Source: Apostichopus japonicus
Taxonomy: Eukaryota > Echinodermata > Holothuroidea > Aspidochirotida > Stichopodidae
Assembly: GCF_037975245.1 (NCBI RefSeq)
Contig: NC_092571.1
Coordinates: forward strand, 19,244,917 to 19,308,916
Direction: 5' to 3'
DNA length: 64,000 bases
How positions within the stretch are numbered: position 1 is the stretch's first letter; each line of letters starts with the position of its first letter. Below the pieces are notes generated by a model, which saw nothing but the letters and a program-made list of their open reading frames with translations, was not told the DNA's origin and ran no database searches. Made by a program: the position numbers and the translations under genes. Below, piece after piece: positions 26,701-40,200 of the stretch.

Positions 26701-27064
26701 ATTGTGGACATTTCTTTCATTATCTACAATAAACTCAACTATGTTGTAGGAAGGTAGTATTGATTTACTATCAGAAGAATTTGTATTTTTCAAAATCAAT
26801 GCAAGGAACTCGTTTATTGTATGAGAATGTGAACACTATTTTATGCCATTTGGACCAAAACTTTCATGGAAATACTGTAGGATGAAGAAGCAGTTTTCTA
26901 CCTACTTTTATACGCAATGTCCCTTCAATTTCGCATCTTACTAGATAAAATATACATATTTTTTGTGTAGCAGAATTTGTGAAGAAGATGGAGATTGACT
27001 AAGTTCTTTTGTTGAAATAAGGTGAAAATTGATTTAAATTTGGAGTTAAAGCTAAACTTGGTAC
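26701..27064. other. Intergenic spacer
   Basis: AT-rich, no features seen between the MITE and the 20-bp array. Confidence 0.5.
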
Positions 27065-28060
27065 AGTAGTGTGAGTACAACAACATGGGTATGAATACAA
27101 GTACAGTAGTACTCACTTCAGTTAGAGTACAACAACATGAGTATGAGTACAATATCATGAGTATGAGTACAACAGTGTGATTTTGAGTACAATATCATGA
27201 GTATGAGTACAACAATGTGAGTATGAGTACAACAGCATGAGTATGAGTACAACAATGTGAGTATGAGTACAAAAGCATGAGTATGAGTACAACAGTGTGA
27301 ATATGAGTGCAATATCATTAGTATGAGTACAACAGTGTGAGTATGAGTACAGCAACATGAGTACAACAGTGTGAATATGAGTACAATTTATCATGAGTAC
27401 AGCAGCTGAGTACAATAAAACAATACAAGTACAACAACTGAGTATGAGTACAACAGCATGAGTACAAGTACAACAGTGTGGATATGAGTATAATAGCATG
27501 AGTTCAACAGCATGAGTATGAGTACAACAGCATGAGTATTTACAACAGCAGGAGTATGAGTACAACAATGTGAATACGAGTACAAAATAATGAGTATGAG
27601 GACAATGTACAGTGTGAGTATGAGCACAACAGTGTGAGTATGAGTACAAAAGCATGAGTAGAACATCATGAGTATGAGTACAACAGTCTGAATATGTACA
27701 ACAGCATTAGTATGAGTACAACAGCATGAGTAAGTACAGCAGCATGAATATTAGTACATCAGTGTCAATATGAGTACAATGTCATGAGTATGAGTACATT
27801 GTGCAGTGTGAGTATGAGTACAACAGCATGAGTACTAATACAACAGTGTGAATATGAGTACAATATCATGAGTGTGAGTAAAATGTACAGTGTGATTATG
27901 AGTACAACAGCATGAGTATGAGTACAGTAGCATGAATACAACATCATGAGTATGAGTTCAACAGCATGATTATGTAAAACAGCATGAGTACGAGTACAAC
28001 AGCACGAGTATGTACAACAGCATGATTATGAGTAGAACTAAACTTTCCCTTAATCTGAGT
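27065..28060. repeat. 20-bp minisatellite (about 45-50 units)
   Basis: Imperfect repeats of GTATGAGTACAACAGCATGA with variants (CAATATCATGA, CAACAGTGTGA). Shortened 10-bp half units occur. The long minus-strand frames here (up to 166 aa of Ser/His/Thr/Leu periodic sequence) are translated repeat and not genes. Confidence 0.92.
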
Positions 28061-29618
28061 ACAGTAAGAGTACAAGCTCAAAGTGAGAGGAACAGTACTT
28101 ATTGAGGATGGGACCAGTATAGTAGATACAAGGCTTACCTCATGTATGAGTGCACTTAATTACAAAGCCACGTGTGAGAGTACAAACTACAAATAGTTAT
28201 GTGCATGCCAGAATATGTGTAACTGATTATGTGCTCACAGTTAAAAGTCTGGTTTAGATATTATACTGTAGCTTTATGATAAAGTTTTAGGGTAAAACAG
28301 TGTGATATGGATTGGTTTTAGGTACCTTGTTGGTTTCTTTTTCTTTCTCTTTTTATAACGTTCAGTAAATTTTATTTGTTTGTTTTGTTAAACTGTTCTC
28401 TAGGCTAACTCAGAGGCCCAGCCTATTGAAGTACACTGTCATTGTTTTGAATAACTGTGTTGTTGTGCAGTATATAATTATCGTCATTGGTAGCAGGAAA
28501 TTAATGAAGATAAAGACTGGCGCAGTCATTGGGAACTCCGTTCAAAGTTAATTAGTCACATATCTACAGTTAGTGAAGCGACATACTGTATATAGTACCG
28601 AAGACTCACTGTACATGTGGAAATCTGTACAATACCATGCATACAGTCTTGGAGTAACCAATCTAGACCGTCTAAAACAGTTGGAATTTTACTCAGACAC
28701 ATATATAGCGAATCTGTAGAAATTTGGAGTTGGATTGTGTTTTATGCATATTTTTGGGAAGCTTTTGAGAAGAGAATTAAGAAGGTAAAGTTTTGATTCA
28801 GGTATAGTTTTGTGAAATTATATGACTTTGAGCATACAAACCTGCAAGTAGTGTTATTGCATACATACCATCAGTCTAGAAATGGAAATGTAAACCTATA
28901 ATAGTAACTGCAGTTTCTTTATTTTTTCTTTGTAAGTTTCAAGCAAGGTAAAGCACTCCTTCAAACTAGAGGGTAAAGATTATTCAATTTAGTTTTGACA
29001 GTATTTTGCTGAAATAGTGTGATTGATAATTCTAATTTATGTATTGTTCTTATTTTCTTATCAATCATAGCAGTGGTATTATTGTTTAAAAGGTTATGGT
29101 ATCTCATCAAGTGTTTGTCAGGGTCTCTAATGTTATTCCCTGTTTCCAAACATTTCAATCTTAATAGTAATTCTCTCAAAAACCTAAAATGTATTCTAAT
29201 TGCCTTGAACTTCAAATCCGCTACTGAAAGTAATTGATTGGATCTTTTGTATTAAGTCTCACTTCACCAGCCTCAACAAAGACTTGGGACCCCTTAACAA
29301 AGTTTTATCAGTTCTACAAACATATGTAATCCGTTCTTTGCTCCTTAATCTGCTTCCTGTATAGTCATGTTTATTTGGTTCTAATTCCAGAAATTCAACT
29401 TACACTTATCTAGCATCATACTTTCATTGTGTTACATTTTGTACTTTTCATTCGACTGCCAAGTATTGCTGACGAAGGTCACAGGGAGACCGGAAATTCC
29501 AATATATTTTCTAAAACAGTACTCCTTATTTGTCAATTATGAGTTTTATCTTATTTCTCTGGTTTTCTCTAATTATATGTAATTGAAATTGTAATGAGTT
29601 GGAAAATTAAGAACAGTG
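28061..29618. other. Intergenic, nothing recognised
   Basis: AT-rich, without supported coding or RNA features. Confidence 0.45.
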
Positions 29619-29703
29619 AAAAAACTTCCAGCCTCCACCGGGATTCGAACCCGGGCCTCGGGCTTTATATGCGGACAACCTAACCACTAGGCTATGGACG
29701 CTG
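29619..29703 (-). pseudogene. tRNA-like sequence with Pol III signals (SINE head or tRNA pseudogene)
   Basis: Read on the minus strand, 29703-29631 folds like a tRNA: acceptor GCGTCCA/TGGAGGC pairs at 6 of 7, D stem GCCT/AGGT pairs, and the T arm CCGGG-TTCGAAT-CCCGG is perfect. Box A (TAGCCTAGTGG) and box B (GGTTCGAATCC) are consensus. The anticodon stem has two C-C mismatches, so a working tRNA is unlikely. A T6 run (29619-29624 as A6 on +) follows within ten bases and would terminate Pol III. Confidence 0.65.
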
Positions 29704-32163
29704 ATTGTATGTCCAGAGGTTCGTAATTCCACTGTACAGTATATATATACATCATTACGATACACATAATTACGATTTCAATTATATATACATACATATA
29801 TACAGTACATGGTTCAAGGAGGTCAGTGGAACCACTCTATTGGCCTGCCCTTTGTGTTTGCTACTTTTTTTGGACTGAATGCAATATTAACCTTCCTTGG
29901 CTCTATTGACCATCAAATAATCAGGAAGTCCTGTACAGAGTTGTAGTAGACTTGAGCTGCAGATTTACAGTTTATTATATTTGGGGGAGAACAAATACAG
30001 TTGTTTGAGTGGGTAGTTGTTGTGGTTGAATGGTTCTCTGTGTAGTGTGGTTTTGTCTTTATTCAGTGGTACCCCATGTACTTATATGGCTGTACACACT
30101 TGCTGTAGGTGTAATAATCTGGTGGTTCCTTGGAATCTCAATAATAGTGTCATGGTGTGCTATTATGACTCTCAAGTATGTCATATTTCCATGGTTTAAC
30201 TGAGAATACGCTATCATTGTGTAACTAGTGATTCATATTTAACATATACCGACAAATATAACCTCTTAACCTGATACAGTATTGATCTAGGAAGTAATGT
30301 GTCAGTATGATAAACAAAAGCCACAATGACTGAAATGTCTGGGTGCCCTCACAGACATCAATCTTGAAAGTACTTTGGAGACCAAAGGGTGGGAGGTGGC
30401 AGGTAAGGGGGAGAGAAGTTGGGGGTGAGGGGGGGGGGAAAGGTTGGGGGATGGTGGTAGGGTGAAAGTAGGAGGGAGAGGCCTGGAGAGGGTGTGTTTA
30501 TGGTAAAAGATATCTGATGTTTAGGGAATTCTCTTACTTTAAGTATGAATATATAAGGTTCCATTGACTTTGTTCTTGGTTTGTTTGATCTGGTGAATCG
30601 CTGTATAGATAGTGTTACTGTATAGTGTTACTAGTACATAGTGTTACTACATATGTATAGTGTTACTGTAGGTCTATAACAATGAGAAGTGTATCATAGT
30701 TGTATATCAAGGGGGCTGATATTGAGAGTGTATCGGTTCAAGTATTTTGGTTTTTCGTGCCCAGGTTCAATCTTCTGTGACTTTTTCTGAAAAAGGTATA
30801 CATAGTATGATATTGAACCTTTAATAGTTAACAAGATACAGGTACATATTCTTTGAATTTTGAAGAGGCAGTTACCATATACCATGCTCAAGATCTGTGA
30901 AAGAAAGAAATAATCGCACAGTAATGCAGGTACATCACCACATGTATACTTGTATTTAAAGATATTCGAAAGCTGCCGAAAAATTTGCTTCCAAGTTAAC
31001 TTTGTTTTAAGGTTTTGAAATTTCTGGCCATTATATCATATTTCATAATTTTGGTGTCAAATATTCCTTTTCAAAATTTAGAAATGTCCCTGGACTATTT
31101 TAAGAAAGTGAACTCAGCCTGTGGTCTGTGTTGTACTCTCAGCAATCATCCTTTAAGGCATTCAATATATTCCCAGTTCACCTGTTAGGACTGCAGTGAA
31201 CTTTCAACTTTGGATATGACTGTTCAAAAGTTAATTTTGGATGACATGCCTCTATATCTACTCTATTGTACATATACGCATACAGTATGTATTGTGCAGG
31301 TAACCAGCATTGTGGTTATGACATTGCAAAATTTTTGTTACTCATGTGTGTTGGACTTGTGTCTATTTTTTATGTTTATTTGGAAACTGTTATAGCCTTC
31401 ACAAGTCCTTTGTTCCATAAATAGTATCAGAAGACTACAAATGATGAACTCAGCATATTTGTTTTTTAGAAAGTGATAATGTTATACTGTATAAGAACCC
31501 CAACTTACAAAGATTGGCTCAGCAAAGGGTACAATTCACTTGATTTCAGCGTTTTTTGTAATGTATCAAAGTTAACGTTTATGATTAAACTTGGCATTCT
31601 ATATATATATGTAAGTAGCTTTGATATTTTAATTTTATGATTAACTCTGTTACCTTTCTCAATAATTCGGCCTCTCTCTCTTCTCAATATTCTTAAATCT
31701 ACTCTACTGTACCTGCAATTAACCGTCATGCCCCCCCCCCCATCTCTTGGATGAGTTGCCAGTTTTCAAATGGACTTGGGCAACCCAAAGTACTGTAGCT
31801 TGTTAAAATGATACATTGGATAGACTTTAAGGAAGATTGAAGTACTGAAAAAATAATGATTTTTACAACAATTACTGTAGCTTGTTAACACAAAGGTTTT
31901 CATTTTTTTGATACTCTGCTTATGCGGTGGAGTTTATAAAGGAAAGAGTGTTTGGTAATATTACTAATTAAAACACATGTTGAAATTAAAGGTATGTTCT
32001 ATATAAGGAGGAATTGGTCAGGGGTTGAGGGAGTAGTGGTTGGGTGCGGGTGGAATATATTTATTTTTTTGTTTTTTGTTTTTATCATTTATGATTTGTG
32101 GCACTAGAGTTCATTTTTGTGCAAATATTTCAACGAAAAAATATATATTTCTTTCCTTTTCAG
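29704..32163. other. Region upstream of first coding exon; 5' non-coding exon not located
   Basis: Contains a G-rich run (30395-30490), a poly-C run (31730-31741) and short GTGTTACTRTATA repeats at about 30610-30670. No coding exon supported. A 5'UTR exon of the RhoGEF may lie here or further left. Confidence 0.4.
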
Positions 32164-32232
32164 TATTGTCGTGGTTGCAAGCCTTGTACGTGAATAAAAG
32201 ATGGCATAGTCTCGATATACTGAATAACGAAG
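32164..32232 (+). other. 5'UTR part of the first coding exon, with a two-codon uORF
   Basis: A pyrimidine-rich tract ending in CAG at 32161-32163 is a good splice acceptor, so the coding start sits in an internal exon and at least one non-coding exon lies upstream. The leader segment contains ATG GCA TAG at 32201-32209, a minimal upstream ORF, and an in-frame stop TGA at 32221-32223 just ahead of the ATG-ATG start at 32233. I could not identify the upstream non-coding exon or promoter. Confidence 0.6.
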
Positions 32233-34225
32233 ATGATGGCACCCCCTCCTGGTCAACAAGTCCACATTCTCTCGCCTGAACAGCAAAGTGTTTTAATTGC
32301 TGGTCTTCAGGGTAATCGCCGTGGCCCAGGGTATTTAACCCCATACAGAGCACCAAATATACGACCTTCCAATAACATTCCCTCAGCATCGTCATTATCT
32401 GGGAGTGAGGAGGACCTTGCTATTAATGGACAGCCTAGGTTAGGTGCAGCTCCCTCTAATATCCCTGTACCAGAATCTAGAAACGGTCATGACAGAATTA
32501 AGCCCGTCTCAAATAATGGTGTGGATGGTGTTGTCAAGAAACCCAAACCTATCCCATTGCCAAAGCCAAAAAATTATATTGCAAGTAGACCACAGATTAA
32601 ACCTAAACCTAAGCCTAGACGTATTCCCGATGTCCCCACGAGACAAACTGTCGGTAAATTGGAAACTTCAACCGATGAATCAAGACCGAGAAATTCAAGA
32701 GGTACAGAAGATTCAGGACACAGTAAACGGCCTAGCCTACAGAGAAATCATCCAGTCAAAGATAATTGGGTTAAATTAGACAAAGACGAGAGAACAGCAG
32801 CTTATAGGAGGTCCGTTAGCCAACCGAGTGACCGTGGAAAGCCACTTATACCCAAAAAGCCGGTGTTTTTGATAAAGCCTGGAGGGGAAAACATACAGAT
32901 ACAACTCCGGAGGGAGGAATCGACAGCGAGTTGGGATAGTCACGATAGCGGTGGATCTGATATATTCCTTGCAACAAAACCTAATAGTTCTGAATTTCAA
33001 CGGACAAGTGATGGCTCAGAAACGGGGTTTCAAAAGGCCGCAGATGTTGAGTCAAGATTGGAAATTAAGCAACTTAGGGAGATTTCTCGTCTGGACGGTG
33101 ATTCGAAGATGCGAATCGATGGCACCACAGGAGAGGAAATTTACACCCCTACATCACCTAGAGCTTCTGTCTCGAGCAGTGTAGAACGCGAGCAAATATT
33201 ATCAGATTCTAATAAAGTTAAAAACTCTAAGCCGATGGTCTCTCTGAGAATTATGTCCAAACAGACTCAAAAGGACTTTGTCAGGTATGGTGACAACGCC
33301 AACGTTATAGATGACTGGTCCTCTGATACATCTTCACAATCTGCCGATAAATATCCTAACCTTGGTGGAGCTGGTAAGATCACGAGAGACAGACCCGCAG
33401 CTAAAAGGGATAGATCTTCAAATCAGATGCAAGATTTACCTCAGTTTGATCCTTCATCTGCTGCTGTTTTATCCCCTCCAAATCCTGGAAAGCAGCCGAA
33501 TATCGTCAGTAAGTTAAAGAACTTATTTCCGAAGAGACTCTCTAGCGATGAGATGCTCTCTGCCAGTGACGCAGAACGCTTGCTTCGTGTATCCGAGGCG
33601 CAAAAAGGTACAAGTTCAAAGAGTTTGGAGGAGGAGTTAACAGACAAGCCGCAACCCAAAAAGAAAAAGATAATAAACCAAAAATTTAAAAACATTAAAA
33701 AGAGGCTTAAATTGGTCCGTAATGAAAACCGAGCAGCTGCTGAAGGAAAGACACTTAGTGATGATGATGAAGCAGAATCTGGAGACACTCTGGACGAAGC
33801 AAGTGATGACTTTGATTCTGATGATGCAGAATACTTTGACGATTACTTCGGAGAATCTGATACTTTGGAAAGCAACAGATACCTTGAACATGGCAGTGGG
33901 AATACATTTTATGAAAATAAACCTGACTATCGTAGGAGAGAGTCTTATGAGACTGCCGAGATCATTCAGTCGTCAGAGCTGAGAGTATCTTTACCGGATC
34001 CTGTTAGTGAGAAGACTACATTGTGTCCATCCTCAACTTCAGCTGAAGAGGACTGGGGTAACTTAGAGAATGGTGTTTATGGACATTGCAGGGATGAAGA
34101 AGAAGAAACGGTGGAAAGCCCAGAAGAGGAGGATGGCCGGATACCCGATTCGACGAGAAACAAGAGAGGGAATTCCTCTTCTGATGATTATGAGGAAGTA
34201 GCGAGTAATGATCAGTGGGATGAAG
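32233..34225 (+). CDS. RhoGEF coding exon 1: disordered N-terminus, residues 1-664
   Basis: Open for 1,993 nt and ends at GATGAAG|GTGAG, phase 1. The protein is low in hydrophobic residues and looks disordered. Visible parts: a Lys/Pro-rich polybasic stretch at about 102-133 (KKPKPIPLPKPK and KPKPKPRR), which could bind SH3 domains or acidic lipid; many Ser/Thr clusters; a KLKNLFPKRLSSDEM segment near 430; a basic cluster at about 474-496 (KKKKIINQKFKNIKKRLKL) that could act as nuclear or membrane signal; then an acidic tract at about 509-550 rich in Asp/Glu/Tyr. ARHGEF5 also has a very long N-terminus, but I see no sequence identity I would claim. Reading through the donor meets a stop at 34261. 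Confidence 0.92.
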
Positions 34226-37200
34226 GTGAGAAATGTCAAACTTTTGCTTCATCTAAATTGTAAATATTATGGCATTAAAAAGTCAAATTTTCGACAACAT
34301 GTACCTCTTAATAAACATGGTTTTTTAAATGTTTCACTTCAGATCATCTGTGTAATAATGCTTTTTAACTTTGAAGTTAACAGCAGGAATGTAGGGGTGG
34401 CAAGGGGAGGTGAGATGGATTATACATGTATTTGCAAACATTTGAGAAAATTGCAACTTAGCCATCTGTTTGCAATTAACAGTTATGGTAGCATTTATTT
34501 ATGTTCCTGATTGTTAACTTGCAATGAAGCTTCCAGACATGCAATTTATATTCACTCTGTTCACAACCGTGTGGGATGTACAGTATGTCAGTAAGTGTGC
34601 ATGCTGTGAATGAACATGCCTTTAATGCACACTTGCTGTTAGTACATTTCATTAATTGGATGCACTACCAAGACAACATCTTTTGTAGTGGTCATACACA
34701 GCATATAGTTGCCTGTACCTGTACACCGCCATGCAGCCTTGATGCAGTTGTATTCGTACTTGTACAGTATTCATGCTTGGGTTATTTTGGATCTGGTAAA
34801 CACTCTAGTGCAAATTAAGTACTAATACTAGCGCTCCTAACAGCCTTATACTCCTACACATGCCACAGGGTATTCTACTTGTACTCATACCAATTTATTG
34901 TATTCTTACTACAAATTTATCAAATTGATAAGAGAACTACGCTTGTCTCTTATCTTTCTCGACTCACACTTTCCCATCTACTTAGCACTGTGCCCCCTTT
35001 GATCCTAATCAGCTACAATGACCATCACGTCTTCCTTCTTTACTTTACGAATGGTAGATTTGGAAGGGAACAAGAAGAGCGTTGATCCAGAGGAGGGCGA
35101 ATAGGGGTGCAGACCTGAATGTCAAATAATTTATGGCTGGGCTGTGCCTTCTGGATCATAAAAGGATAAAAAATAAAAATAAAATTCTTATTAATTATGA
35201 GGAAAGTTCAGTTGCCATATAAATGACACTTTTATGTGAGTAAGTAATTCGTAACAAACAAAAACTGGGTATTGTCAAGTTCATACAATGGGAAGTAGAT
35301 TAATTTTGTTTCAGTATGAGGTACTTTACTGTTTTTCCACTGGTTAATTATTTCTCTACAGATTCTGAAGTACCAGAGCCTGTTGATGTTGCTTACGCAC
35401 CTATTTGGGAAGATTGGTAAGTTCATTGTTAGGGATGCACTCTCCAAATTATACTTACTTTGTCACCTCTTCCTCCAGATGTAAAACCACCTACCCCTCC
35501 CTCCTCACTTGTGAATCCTCCCCCTCTCTCTCCCATCAATCCACAACCATTACACTTCCCCATCAATCAACCTCCCCATCCCATTTTTTGTCTGGATTCC
35601 CCATCGCTCAACTTTATCATTCCCCATCGCTCAACTTTATCTTCAGAGTATGAGCTCCACTAAATGTATCTTCAATGGTCATAATCTTTGTCTAAAAACC
35701 TCTCAATACCTTGAAGACCTTAATGTGTCATACATTCAATATTTTATATAACTTTACCTTTTAGAAAACTTTACCTTTTATAAAACTGGACTTGTTTCAC
35801 CTTAAACCTCGTGTTGACTATGAGTCACATAAAACCTTTTCTTGTCAGGTCAAATTCTTTCTAGTTTAGTCTAGTACTGTATATTATGCATCAATGGTTT
35901 TTTGAATTCAACACAAGTTGGCACAGTAGTCTGATTTAAACAGGTGTGCCTAAAGCGTGGTTTGGATACCTTAATTGTACACTGAAAACTGGCTGCATTA
36001 AAATATACTCAGTGTTGTAATCGCATTACTGTACCTAAACATCAGTTTTCATATCAAGTATTCAAAGTATGTGTGTTGATTCATAATGCAAATTTGTTTA
36101 TGATCATCTGTTTGGGTATGAACCAAAATCAGCAGAAAACTAGCTGTTTTATATGAAATTCAGATTGCATTGTAACTAAATACACCCAAATAGGTAAAAA
36201 GGATTTAATTTTTGGTCCCTCTCTGCCACCTTTGAGATACTGAAATAGAAACAAACAAACACAGTGGTAGTCTTGAGAACCACTCTAAGGTGGGGAGTTG
36301 TACTGGACCAAAGCTGGTGTTCTATTCACCAAACCTACACATCTCTCATACAGTGTACATATTGGTGTTCTATTCACCAAACCTACACATCTCTCATACA
36401 GTGTACATATTGGTGTTCTATTCACCAAACCTACACATCTCTCATACAGTGTACATATTGGTGTTCTATTCACCAAACCTACACATCTCTCATACAGTGT
36501 ACATATTGGTGTTCTATTCACCAAACCTACACATCTCTCATACAGTGTACATATTGCCGTTCTATTCACCAAACCTACACATCTCTCATACAGTGTTCAT
36601 ATTGCTGTTCTATTCACCAAACCTACACATCTCTCCTACAGTGAACATATTGGTCATTCTTTGTTATTTTGCTACATTTTCTTTCAAGTGAGGAAACTTC
36701 GCCGATCCCACAACTGAAAAGTAAGCCCTGGCTGTCCGAGGGGCAACTAGAAAGAAATGCCTCGAAAATCTGCCCCCGATTCATTTTACAAAGCAAACCA
36801 ATTGATACTCTTTAAATCTATACTCTTTACATCAATTGGTCTTTATAATTTACTTAGCTTACCTGTCTCCCCACTACCGTAGCATCTCAGCATATTACAG
36901 TCCTTATATCTGCATGTATATTGAATAATTGAGATCATGATGTGGAGATATATTTTTAGTTATTACACCTCAACAAAAGGCTAGGTCATGAAAAACATGA
37001 AACACTATAACTCTAAGGTTATCTCTGAATGTTCTATACTTCATGCTTGTACATGTGTCAAAGAGGACAGTATTAATTTTGTGATATAGTAGGGCATATT
37101 GAGGTGAGGGGGGGAGGGGAAAGAAAAAAAAACATTCAAAACTCAATAGTTAACAAGTTTGTATGAAGTCACACTGGTGGTACTACAGTGCTAAGCTCCC

Positions 37201-40200
37201 TGTTACCGTGGTTACAATTTAGATGGGTTCCCAATCGCAAATTGTAGTAAAGTGGAGAATGTGAAGACTGCAAGTAGAATTCTTAAACTCAGAAACCTTT
37301 TAACAGTGTTGAAATGAACATTTCTTACCTTAATTTAAGATCCTTGACGGTCATTTCAAATCAACAAATTAATTTTAAATTTCAGGTGCGAATTTTAAAT
37401 GTTCTGATAATGGTAGTCGATTACTGTGCCAGTAATCCATCAACCAATTGGTTAAATTTTTGTCAAAAAATGGTGATTTGATATAAACCTACATGTGGAT
37501 GAGAAGATAAGGTCCGAAATACTTGCATGTATATATAACTTGAATGTGACTGTTGATGTTTATGTTGTATTCTAGGGAAGGTCAAAAGGTCACCAGGAGT
37601 GCCGATGATGTTTATCAACCTAGCACGTCAGTGGTAAGTGTGAAGGCATTTGTTTTAGTTCAGCTTGTCTATGTATTTATCTTCATTATAGATGGTTTTG
37701 TGTAACCATTTTTTTGGTCAACTTGGCAGTGAAATGAAGGGGGTATGGTGGGGGGAGGGTGTTGGGTGGGGAGATTGTGTTTAGTGTACAAAGATATGGG
37801 GATATTTTTGGAAAAGTGATCTAATTATTAGTAATGAAAGGGCATGGGGGGTGGGGGGGGTGAGGAAGATAGTGGTTAGGGTACAAATATATGAGGACTA
37901 TTATTTGAAACATTCCAATCTGATCAGAGCAAAAGTTATTTAATGATATAGTCATGATTAGTTTGAGTGCTTTGAAGGTGAAATGATTGCTCAACCTTTC
38001 ATTACAGGTGGATAGAGGGGACCAGGTGATAAATGGTGGTGCAGCCTATGGTAATACTCCCGAGGACCAGGAGACGTCGTCGCACCCAAGAAATTTTGAT
38101 GATCATATCTATGATCTAACTCCATCCTCCAAGACCAAAATAGGTAACATACTGCTCATGGAGCTTCTCTCTGTGTATTGTTGCTCGTTGTATTCATCTT
38201 GCTTCCCATGTGAAAACTTCTCTACGGTGAAAAAAGAGACTTGCTTGTAACTTTATCTGAATATGCAAATCATGGGAATAACACAAGCATGCTTCCACAT
38301 GGGTATCATACATTTATCAATCATAAACAGCTCAATTACAAGAGGTTTAGAATTTATTTGTGAATCATAAACTTGAAATAATAAATATGAACCTCAAATA
38401 CTCTAAATGTCAGGGTCAAATTTCAACAAGCAATTTACAGTTTTCAACTATAGCTGGCCAGTTCCTCCAATTTCTGGGAGTAATTGATCAGTACTATTAG
38501 TAAAGTAGATCCTAAAAAACATGTTAACTGAACATTGCAGCCTGCTGAATTGGTGACAAGACCTGTAGTTCAAGTACAAAAGTCAAGAGTAGAAATACAA
38601 AATGAATTCCCCCTTTTTATGATTACGAGTATCAGTAGAAAGCTTCTAAGCCTGAGTATAAGTGCTTAGTCTGCAGTATATATTAGTCTGCATTTATATA
38701 CGCTTCTTAAACTTGTACCATCTTAGTGAGGTAGATAGTAAGAATCAAGGTACTCAGATAAGTCTGTACTTGTGGGCTACTGTACGTTGGTACTCCATGT
38801 ACTTTATGTGCTATGAATTTATCGAGGGGCAAAAATTGATTAACTGCTGGACCATGATGACATAAAATAAATGCAATATACAGATAAAACTATGGCATGC
38901 TGACTTGAAATTCTTAAATTGTAAAAGTAATCATTTAACTTGAAAGCACAATCTATGCTTTGCCTCTTTCTAAAAATGCTTCTTCAGTACCCTTGTACAC
39001 ATGAGAACTATGCACTCTTATCTTGGTATATACAGAGATGTTTTATTTACAAAAACAAGAAAAGAAATCAACGTTGGAAATAAATATTTTTAGCTTCTGT
39101 TTGAGGAGGATTAGTAACATCCTGATAGCTTCAATTGCCAGTTCTGGACTTGAACAATTAGATGCCTTTATGAAATACTGTGAATGTTGCTTGAGTCAAT
39201 CTGTTAATCTAATAGGACTATGTGTGCTTATTATTGTACACATCTATAGGGTTCCTTAATAGCTCCTCTAGTGTTAATCTAATAGGACTACTGTATGTGT
39301 GCTTGTTATGGTACACATCTATAGGGTTCCTTAATAGCTCCTCTAGTGTTAATCTAATAGGACTATGTGTGCTTGTTATGGTACACATCTATAGGGTTCC
39401 TTAATAGCTCCTCTAGTGTTAATCTAATAGGACTACTGTATGTGTGCTTGTTATGCACACATCTATAGGGTTCCTTAATAGCTCCTCTAGTGTTAATCTA
39501 ACAGGACTATGGTTGCTTGTTATGGTACACATGCATCTACAGTATAGGGTTCCTTAATAGCTCCTCTAGTGTTAATCTAATATGACTATGTGTGTTTGTT
39601 ATGGTACACATCTATAGGGTTCCTTAATAGCTCCTCTAGTGTTAATCTAATAGGACTATGTGTGCTTGTTATGGTACACATCTATAGGGTTCCTTAATAG
39701 CTTCTCTAGTGTTAATCTAATAGGACTATGTGTGCTTGTTATGGTACACATCTATAGGGTTCCTTAATAGCTCCTCTAGTGTTAATCTAATAGGACTATG
39801 TGTGCTTGTTATGGTACACATCTATAGGGTTCCTTAATAGCTTCTCTAGTGTTAATCTAATATGACTATGTGTGTTTGTTATGGTACACATCTATAGGGT
39901 TCCTTAATAGCTCCTCTAGTGTTAATCTAATAGGACTATGTGTGCTTGTTATGGTACACATCTATAGGGTTCCTTAATAGCTTCTCTAGTGTTAATCTAA
40001 TAGGACTATGTGTGCTTGTTATGGTACACATCTATAGGGTTCCTTAATAGCTCCTCTAGTGTTAATCTAATAGGACTATGTGTGCTTGTTATGGTACACA
40101 TCTATAGGGTTCCTTAATAGCTCCTCTAGTGTTAATCTAATAGGACTATGTGTGCTTGTTATGGTACACATCTATAGGGTTCCTTAATAGCTCCTCTAGT

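Noticed and set aside
27118-27947. Minus-strand reading frames up to 166 codons
   Set aside because: They are periodic translations of the 20-bp minisatellite, with no start context, domain or splice signal.
34830-35180. LINE-like 3' end with A-rich tail
   Set aside because: No reverse transcriptase C-terminus could be read in any frame, so the resemblance is only to a generic tail.
35460-35663. Proline-rich frame after a good acceptor-like tract (CTTCCTCCAG)
   Set aside because: Low-complexity C/T-rich sequence with an internal 21-bp duplication and no donor; phases of neighbouring exons already join without it.
36264-36717. Overlapping frames of 95-139 codons on both strands
   Set aside because: The 48-bp repeat length is a multiple of three, so all frames stay open; the region is intronic.
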